From: Burkholderiaceae bacterium
Lineage (GTDB): Bacteria > Pseudomonadota > Gammaproteobacteria > Burkholderiales > Burkholderiaceae
Length of the DNA stretch: 6,952 bases
Assembly (NCBI GenBank): GCA_030151165.1
Contig: JASLEM010000107.1
Location: 1 to 6,952, forward strand
Direction of reading: 5' to 3'
This document shows, piece by piece, positions 1 to 4,314 of this stretch. Made by a program: the position numbers and the translations under genes. The first letter of the stretch is position 1, and every line of letters begins with the position of its first letter. The notes under the pieces are model-generated. The model saw nothing but the letters and a program-made list of their open reading frames with translations, had not been told where the DNA came from and ran no database searches.

Positions 1-173
1 TTGAACTTGAGGGTGCGCCGCGCGCCGGCGTCGCTGGCCGCGCTCGCCGCGGGGTGCGCGTTGGTGATCGTCTTCTCGTCGGTGGCGTGGGCCAGCGTCG
101 TGATCGCGAGCGTGCCGAGCGCGGCGAACGTGGTGGCCAGGGCCAGGGCGGTGGAGGCGAGGGGCTTCTTCAT
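1..173 (-). CDS. Small exported protein of unknown function, N-terminal part only
   Basis: The frame opens with ATG at 173 and reads without a stop to the left edge, so 57 residues are visible and the C-terminus is missing. Residues 1-30 form a typical Sec signal peptide: a short basic start (MKK), a hydrophobic Ala/Leu/Thr-rich core at about 5-27, and a probable signal peptidase I site after the AHA triplet at 28-30, followed by polar TDEKT. The mature protein would therefore act in the periplasm or outside the cell. The visible mature part is low in complexity (Ala, Ser, Asp) and shows no domain I recognise. No strong Shine-Dalgarno sequence precedes the ATG, and an 11-bp tandem repeat sits just upstream. 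It lies downstream of the 94-residue gene on the same strand, 118 bases away. I am fairly sure of the coding call from the signal peptide and third-position GC, but I assign no function. Confidence 0.7.
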   Translation of the reverse strand, partial: MKKPLASTALALATTFAALGTLAITTLAHATDEKTITNAHPAASAASDAGARRTLKF

Positions 174-180
174 GAGGCGG

Positions 181-202
181 GTCGGGTTGCGGTCGGGTTG
201 CG
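181..202. repeat. Perfect 11-bp tandem duplication upstream of the exported-protein gene
   Basis: The unit gtcgggttgcg occurs twice head-to-tail at 181-191 and 192-202 without a mismatch. It ends 8 bases upstream of the start codon at 173, so it lies in the putative 5' untranslated region of that gene. It looks like a simple slippage duplication. A role in spacing or expression is possible but not shown. Confidence 0.8.
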
Positions 203-291
203 GCCGGCCGCGCGTCGCGTCCGGGTTTGCCGACCCGACGGCAAACGGCGCGCCCAGCCGCGCCGCGCCCTCGCCTGCCCGCGTTCTCCGG

Positions 292-576
292 TCAGCGATC
301 GGGCATCAGCTCGTCGATCGCCGCCGTCGTGTTGAGCGCGTGCTCGGCGACCTGCTCGATGTTCATGCCGATCACGGCCAGCGGGTAGGTGCCCGAGACG
401 ATGCCGTCGAGCCACAGCTCCGCCGCCAGCGCCTCCGGCGGCAGGCCCTCGACGGCCGCCACGAGGCACTCGACGATCGAGCCGAGCCCGTCGTCGCCGT
501 AGAGCTCCTCGGCCTCGAAGCTCACGCCGTAGCCGAACGAATCGGAAGATTTGTCGATGTCGATGCGCACGATCAT
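292..576 (-). CDS. Small acidic protein of unknown function (94 residues)
   Basis: The frame starts with ATG at 574-576 and ends with TGA at 292-294. I chose this start over an in-frame upstream one because an AAGGA ribosome binding site lies six bases before it, and because the upstream reading (to about 705) gives a basic, arginine-rich stretch unlike the rest. The protein is compact and acidic, with clusters of Asp/Glu at about 6-30 (including EAEELYGDDG) and 74-93. It has one cysteine (37) and no signal peptide or membrane segment, so it should be a soluble cytoplasmic protein. The alternation of an initial beta-like stretch (MIVRIDID) and helical segments suggests a small alpha/beta fold, but I do not recognise the family. 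It lies 199 bases downstream of the ABC exporter on the same strand, with a dyad between them, so it may be a separate transcription unit. Confidence 0.75.
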   Translation of the reverse strand: MIVRIDIDKSSDSFGYGVSFEAEELYGDDGLGSIVECLVAAVEGLPPEALAAELWLDGIVSGTYPLAVIGMNIEQVAEHALNTTAAIDELMPDR

Positions 577-582
577 GGGAAG

Positions 583-587
583 TCCTT
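583..587 (-). promoter_or_regulatory. Ribosome binding site of the 94-residue gene
   Basis: On the minus strand AAGGA stands six bases before the ATG at 576. It is the clearest Shine-Dalgarno match of the complete genes here and it decides the start codon of the small acidic protein. Confidence 0.7.
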
Positions 588-696
588 TCAGGGCGCCGGA
601 AGCGCCGTTTCCTGGAACTGATTGTCCCGCAGCTCGATGCACTGGCTGGAAAATCGACGCGTCCGAGCGGCGCGCCGGAACGTGTCCAGGCAAGGC

Positions 697-735
697 GCAA
701 AGCACCGCCGTAGCGGCGCTACGGCGAGCATTTGC
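697..735. repeat. Dyad (hairpin) in the spacer downstream of the ABC exporter
   Basis: The core is a perfect 9-bp inverted repeat: cgccgtagc at 706-714 and gctacggcg at 718-726, with a three-base loop. After a 4x4-base internal mismatch the arms pair again over five bases (gcaaa at 697-701 with tttgc at 731-735). It begins about 50 bases after the exporter stop codon, which is the usual place for a transcript 3' end. There is no T-run after the stem on either strand, so it is not a canonical intrinsic terminator. It could instead stabilise the mRNA 3' end, act with Rho, or be a dispersed palindromic repeat. No reading frame I believe in covers this spacer (577-775). Confidence 0.55.
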
Positions 736-775
736 AACGCGGCATGGGCGCGTTCCGGCGCGTCGAGCGGGCGTG

Positions 776-2626
776 TCAACGCTCGCCGGTCTGGAGTCGC
801 CAGAGGGCCGCGTACGCGCCGCCGCGCGCGACGAGCTCGTCGTGCGTACCCGACTCCACGATGCGACCGGCCTCCATCACGTGGATGCGATGCGCCTGGC
901 GAACGGTCGAGAGCCGGTGCGCGATGATCACGCTGGTGCGGCCCTGGACGAGCCGGTCGAGCGAGCGCTGGATCGCGGCCTCGGTCTCGTTGTCGACGGC
1001 CGACGTCGCCTCGTCGAGGATCAGGATCGGCGGGTTCTTCAGGATCGCCCGCGCGAGTGCCAGCCGCTGGCGCTGCCCGCCCGAGAGCTTCATGCCGCGC
1101 TCGCCCACCGGCGTGCGGTAGCCCTGCGGCAGCGCGCGGATGAACTCGTGCGCCTCGGCGGCCTGGGCGGCGCGGACGATGTCGGCCTCGCTCGCGTCGT
1201 GCAGGCCGTACGCGATGTTCTCGGCGACCGTGCCGTCGGTGAGGAAGCTGTCCTGCGGCACGTAGCCGATGGCGCGGCGCAGGTCCTGGAGGTCGAGCGT
1301 CGTGATGTCGACGCCGTCGAGCCGGATGCGGCCCGGGCCGGCGTCGTACAGGCGCAGCAGCAGCTTCACCAGCGTGCTCTTGCCGCTGCCGGTGCTGCCG
1401 ACGAAGGCCACCGTCTCGCCCGGCGCGATGCGCAGCGAGAGGCCGTCGATCGCCGGCGCCACGAGGTTGGACGCGAGCGCGCCGGCGAAGCTGCGCGTGT
1501 CGCGCGACTCGCCCTGCGCGGCAGCGTGGTACGCGAAGCGCAGGTCGTCGAACACCAGCTCGCCGCGCACTTGGGCGCGCGGGAGCGCGCGTCCCGCGTA
1601 CGGGATGGCGATCGGCGTCTGCAGCAGGTTCATCACGCGGTCGATCGAGGCCATCGAGCGCTGGTAGAGGTCGGTCATGTCGGCCAGGCGCGTCAGCGGC
1701 CACAGCAGGCGCTGCGTCAGGTAGACGAGCGCCGAGTAGCTGCCCACGCCGATCTCGCCGCGCAGCGTCATCAGGCCGCCGTACAGCATCGTCACGCTGA
1801 AGCCGGCCAGGATCGCGATGCGGATCACCGGCGTGATCGCCGCCGACAGCCGGATCGCCTCGCGGTTGCGTTCGCGGTAGGCGAGCGAGGCCTGGGCGAT
1901 GTGGTCGGTCTCGAAGTCTTCGGCCGTGTAGGCCTTGATGGTCGCCACGCTCTGCAGGTTGTTGTTCAGGCGGGTGGCCATCGCGCCCGCGGCCTCGCGC
2001 ATCGCGGCGTAGCGCGCGGCCAGCCGGCGCTGGAACCAGAACGCGCCGTACAGGATCAGCGGCACCGGCACCAGCGCGAGCGCCGCGAGCTTGGCCGTCA
2101 GCGCGAAGAACACGCCGCCCACCATCAGCGAGCCGACGAAGACCTGGATCAGGTCGTTCGCGCCGCCGTTGAGGAAGCGCTCCATCTGGTTGACGTCCTC
2201 GTTCAGCACCGCCAGCAGGTTGCCGGTGCGGTTGCGCTCGAAGTACGCCATCTCCAGCCGCTGCACGTGCGCGTACGCCTCCATGCGCAGGTCGTGCTGC
2301 AGGTTCTGCGCGATGCCACGCCACTTGAGGCTGTACAGGTACTCGAAGAACGACTCGCCGAGCCAGATCGCGATCGTGAGCACGGTGAGCAGCACGAGCT
2401 GCTGCGTCGGGTCGGCGATGCCGAAGCGCGCGACGAACGAGGCCTTGCGGTTGACGACGACGTCGACCGCCACGCCGATCAGCAACTCCGGCAGGACGTC
2501 GAAGAACTTGTTGACCACCGAGTAGACCGTCGCCAGCACGACGTCGGCCCGATACCCCTTGGCGTACCCCATCAGCCGGCGCAGCGGATGGACAGGCGGG
2601 CGGGCGGCGGGGTGGGGATCGGTCAT
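776..2626 (-). CDS. ABC exporter, fused transmembrane and ATPase domains (MsbA/multidrug type)
   Basis: This is a complete 616-residue half-transporter of the ABC-B exporter family. It should work as a dimer in the inner membrane and use ATP to drive export of a lipid, drug or peptide; the substrate cannot be read from the sequence. The membrane domain covers about 1-330, with hydrophobic segments near 28-58, 76-98, 157-177, 180-198 and 262-310. The nucleotide-binding domain covers about 355-616: A-loop Tyr366, Walker A GSTGSGKST (410-418), Q-loop Gln458, signature LSGGQ (514-518), Walker B ILILDE (534-539) with catalytic Glu539, D-loop SAVD (542-545) and switch His570. All catalytic residues are present and the length is normal. 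About 20 extra residues (369-390) separate the A-loop strand from the Walker A strand. The start at 2626 is preceded by an 11-bp tandem repeat rather than a clear ribosome binding site. It is transcribed divergently from the DUF1697 gene. The family is certain; the substrate is unknown. Confidence 0.96.
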   Translation of the reverse strand: MTDPHPAARPPVHPLRRLMGYAKGYRADVVLATVYSVVNKFFDVLPELLIGVAVDVVVNRKASFVARFGIADPTQQLVLLTVLTIAIWLGESFFEYLYSLKWRGIAQNLQHDLRMEAYAHVQRLEMAYFERNRTGNLLAVLNEDVNQMERFLNGGANDLIQVFVGSLMVGGVFFALTAKLAALALVPVPLILYGAFWFQRRLAARYAAMREAAGAMATRLNNNLQSVATIKAYTAEDFETDHIAQASLAYRERNREAIRLSAAITPVIRIAILAGFSVTMLYGGLMTLRGEIGVGSYSALVYLTQRLLWPLTRLADMTDLYQRSMASIDRVMNLLQTPIAIPYAGRALPRAQVRGELVFDDLRFAYHAAAQGESRDTRSFAGALASNLVAPAIDGLSLRIAPGETVAFVGSTGSGKSTLVKLLLRLYDAGPGRIRLDGVDITTLDLQDLRRAIGYVPQDSFLTDGTVAENIAYGLHDASEADIVRAAQAAEAHEFIRALPQGYRTPVGERGMKLSGGQRQRLALARAILKNPPILILDEATSAVDNETEAAIQRSLDRLVQGRTSVIIAHRLSTVRQAHRIHVMEAGRIVESGTHDELVARGGAYAALWRLQTGER

Positions 2627-2649
2627 CGGGCGGTCATCCGGCGGTCATC
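2621..2649 (-). repeat. 11-bp tandem repeat creating two mini-frames before the ABC exporter start
   Basis: Nearly three copies of an 11-bp unit (plus strand ggtcatc followed by ggc-like bases) run from 2621 to 2649. Each carries an ATG on the minus strand, at 2648, 2637 and 2626. Only the last is in frame with the exporter. The first two open four-codon frames (M-T-A-G and M-T-A-R), and the stop TGA of each overlaps the next ATG as ATGA. The second mini-frame therefore ends exactly on the exporter start codon. This arrangement is seen directly; translational coupling would be inference, since no good ribosome binding site precedes any of the three ATGs. Confidence 0.7.
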
Positions 2650-2694
2650 GCACGGCGGGCGGGCGTGCGGGCACCGCGTCGGCGCGGCGGCCCG

Positions 2695-2700
2695 AGTTTA
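2695..2700 (-). promoter_or_regulatory. Weak candidate -10 element for the ABC exporter
   Basis: In the divergent spacer the minus strand reads GGTAAACTC. TAAACT matches four of six bases of the sigma-70 -10 consensus and is the most AT-rich point of an otherwise GC-rich spacer, about 70 bases before the exporter start. No convincing -35 hexamer lies 16-18 bases upstream, so this is only a candidate. Confidence 0.2.
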
Positions 2701-2732
2701 CCGACGGCGCCCGGCCCGCCCGCGCAGTGCGC

Positions 2733-2738
2733 CAGAAT
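2733..2738 (+). promoter_or_regulatory. Weak candidate -10 element for the DUF1697 gene
   Basis: CAGAAT lies about 30 bases before the ATG at 2769 and resembles a -10 hexamer (four of six matches). There is no -35 match at proper spacing and no clear ribosome binding site before the ATG. If it is used, the leader would be only about 25 bases long. Confidence 0.15.
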
Positions 2739-2768
2739 GCGCGCACCAGCCACCCTCCCCCGTCGACC

Positions 2769-3317
2769 ATGAAGCGTCACATCGCCCTGCTGCGCGGCAT
2801 CAACGTCGGAAAGGCCAAGCGCATCGCGATGGCCGACCTGCGCACGCTGATGGAAGGCCTCGGCCACGTCAACGTGCGCACGCTGTTGAACAGCGGCAAC
2901 GCGGTGTTCGACGCCCAGGGCGGCACGCCCGCCGCGCATGCCGCGAAGCTGAAGGCCGCGATCCTGCAGCACGCGGGGGTCGACTGCGAGGTGATCGTCA
3001 AGACCGGCGCCGACCTCGCCGCCGCGATCGCCGAGCACCCGCTCAAGGCGCATGCGAACGACGATGCGCGCATGCTCGTCATGTTCACGCAGGACGCCGC
3101 GTCGCTCGCGCTGCTGGCGCCGCTCGAAGGCGGCGACTGGGCGCCCGAGGCCTTCGCCGTCGGCCGCCACGCCGCGTGGCTGTGGTGCGCGGACGGCGTG
3201 ATCGACAGCCGCATCTCGAAGGCCGTCGGCAAGCTGCTCAAGACGAGCGGCACCGCGCGCAACTGGGCGACGGTGGAGAAGCTGGACGCGATGGTGCGGG
3301 AAGTGCGGGAAGGCTGA
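2769..3317 (+). CDS. DUF1697 family protein
   Basis: This is a complete 182-residue soluble protein that matches the DUF1697 family along its whole length. The diagnostic N-terminal pattern is present: LLRGINVG (7-14), then MADLR (21-25), LGHVNVRT (31-38) and NSGNAVF (41-47). So is the typical C-terminal pattern TARNWATVEKL (162-172). Family members are about 180 residues long, so this one is full length. The biochemical role of the family is not established. The repeated alpha/beta pattern and the lack of a signal peptide or membrane segment suggest a cytoplasmic protein. I start it at 2769 because the family begins with Met plus a few residues before the first strand (here MKRHIALLRG); the open frame continues upstream but reads as arginine-rich noise there. 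It is divergent from the ABC exporter and convergent with the acetyltransferase, so it is probably transcribed alone. Confidence 0.93.
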   Translation: MKRHIALLRGINVGKAKRIAMADLRTLMEGLGHVNVRTLLNSGNAVFDAQGGTPAAHAAKLKAAILQHAGVDCEVIVKTGADLAAAIAEHPLKAHANDDARMLVMFTQDAASLALLAPLEGGDWAPEAFAVGRHAAWLWCADGVIDSRISKAVGKLLKTSGTARNWATVEKLDAMVREVREG

Positions 3318-3338
3318 GGCGGCGCCAGCGCGCCTCAG
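3314..3338. terminator. Hairpin spanning the two convergent stop codons
   Basis: A perfect 8-bp inverted repeat, ctgaggcg at 3314-3321 and cgcctcag at 3331-3338, encloses a nine-base loop. The TGA of the DUF1697 gene (3315-3317) is in the left arm, and the TGA of the acetyltransferase gene (3335-3337 on the minus strand) is in the right arm. The position suits a bidirectional transcript end for two convergent genes 17 bases apart. Neither side has a T-run, so a classical intrinsic terminator is not supported. Confidence 0.4.
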
Positions 3339-4252
3339 GCGGCCCCGGCGGGTCTGACCATCAGCACCTGGTGCACCGCCTGTGCCGCGAAGCCCTCGCG
3401 CCGCGCCGCGTCGCCGCCGAGGTCGTCGCGCTGCAGCGGCGGGATCACGATGTCCTCGGCCGGATGCGCGATGCGCAGGCGGCGCAGCAGCACCTGCGCG
3501 TCGTGCTGCGCCGGGTCGGTGTCGACGAGGCTGTGCACCTGCGTCGGCGTGCCGTCGACGACGCTGAACACCAGTTGCGCGCTGCCCAGGCGCCAGCACG
3601 TCAACGCCCGCGCGCTCATCGCGAGCGACGGCGACGTGACCTGCAGCGGCACGTCCGGCACCCGGCCGACGACGTCGTCCAGCCACGCGAACGCGTCCGC
3701 GTGGTCGACGACCTGCGGCTCCGGCAAGGGCTCGCGCGCCGAGGCCCGCCGGCTCGCCTCGGCCGACTGGATCCAGCCGTTCAACCGGCGCAGCGCGACG
3801 AAGCCGCGGCGCTCGTAGAGGGCCAGCGCTCGCGCGTTCTGCGCGATGCATTCGAGCTCGACGTCCGCCACGCCCGCGGCGCCGGCGCGCGCCACGACGT
3901 CGTCGAGCAACAGGCCCGCGACGCGCCGCTGGCGTCTCGCCATGATGGGCGCGCTGCCCGCGACGCCGCTGCCGCGCGCCGCGGGCAGCGCGCCCACCAT
4001 GGCGAGACGCCAGCGGCGCGTCGCGGGCCGCGGCGCGACCAGCGCGAAGGCGACCGGCCGCCCGGCGCCGCCCGGCAGCGCGACCCGGCTCGCGCCGAGA
4101 TCGACCGCGTGGCGGCCGAGGAAGGCCGGCCACTGCTCGAACGTCATCTGGAACGGGCCGATGATGTAGTCCGAGAACGCCGCCATCGCGGCGGCGTGCA
4201 GGTCGGCCGGCGCCACCGCGGTGCCGGGAACCAGGATCGTGTCGATCGTCAT
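3335..4252 (-). CDS. GNAT-family N-acetyltransferase with a 14-residue inverted-duplication insert
   Basis: This is a complete 305-residue protein predicted to transfer an acetyl group from acetyl-CoA to an amine; the substrate is unknown. The GNAT domain lies at about 5-165. The acetyl-CoA-binding loop is RGSGVA (93-98, matching R/Q-x-x-G-x-G/A). The later conserved block is ELECIAQNARALALYERRGF (132-151), with the usual Asn139, Tyr146 and Gly-Phe 150-151. Between the loop and the helix that normally follows it (LLLDDVVARA, 114-123) there are 14 extra residues, SAPIMARRQRRVAG (100-113). They are encoded by an antisense copy of the upstream codons; removing them restores a normal motif and gives 291 residues. 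The region 175-305 looks like a degenerate second GNAT-like half, with LLRRLR (255-260) and a late GF (287-288). It has no signal peptide. The ATG at 4252 is the first in-frame ATG after the efflux gene stop; its ribosome binding site is weak. The family is confident, but activity is doubtful because of the insert. Confidence 0.9.
   Translation of the reverse strand: MTIDTILVPGTAVAPADLHAAAMAAFSDYIIGPFQMTFEQWPAFLGRHAVDLGASRVALPGGAGRPVAFALVAPRPATRRWRLAMVGALPAARGSGVAGSAPIMARRQRRVAGLLLDDVVARAGAAGVADVELECIAQNARALALYERRGFVALRRLNGWIQSAEASRRASAREPLPEPQVVDHADAFAWLDDVVGRVPDVPLQVTSPSLAMSARALTCWRLGSAQLVFSVVDGTPTQVHSLVDTDPAQHDAQVLLRRLRIAHPAEDIVIPPLQRDDLGGDAARREGFAAQAVHQVLMVRPAGAA
3913..4029. repeat. 50-bp inverted repeat with 17-base loop inside the acetyltransferase gene
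   Basis: The left arm 3913-3962 and the right arm 3980-4029 are reverse complements at 49 of 50 positions; the sole mismatch pairs 3945 with 3997. The loop is 3963-3979. In the mRNA this would be a very stable hairpin of about 117 bases. The 42 bases at 3914-3955 appear to be the new copy. They are bounded by an 11-base direct repeat, gcccgcgacgc at 3914-3924 and 3956-3966, exactly 42 bases apart. The inverted version of the same 11-mer sits at 4018-4028. This fits an intrastrand fold-back copy of the preceding codons. Confidence 0.95.
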
Positions 4253-4314
4253 GTCGCGCCCACTTTCAGCCAGCGTGCGCGGACATCGCCCATCGACTCC
4301 CGACCGGCACGCGG

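Noticed and set aside
621..626. GACAAT on the minus strand as a -10 for the 94-residue gene
   Set aside because: The nearest -35-like hexamer (TTTCCA at 647-652) is 20 bases away, too far for a normal sigma-70 promoter; I could not support it.
577..705. N-terminal extension of the 94-residue protein to an upstream start
   Set aside because: The extension would be arginine/proline-rich, unlike the acidic body, and would bury the good ribosome binding site before the ATG at 576.
774..779. Perfect TTGACA on the minus strand overlapping the ABC exporter stop codon
   Set aside because: No -10-like hexamer lies 15-19 bases downstream, where the sequence is GC-rich; a lone hexamer is not evidence for a promoter.
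3913..4029. Inverted repeat as a transposon end pair, attachment site or CRISPR-like element
   Set aside because: The arms enclose only 17 bases, there is no transposase or target-site duplication beyond the explained 11-mer, and both arms are coding sequence of the same gene; a fold-back copy explains all junctions.
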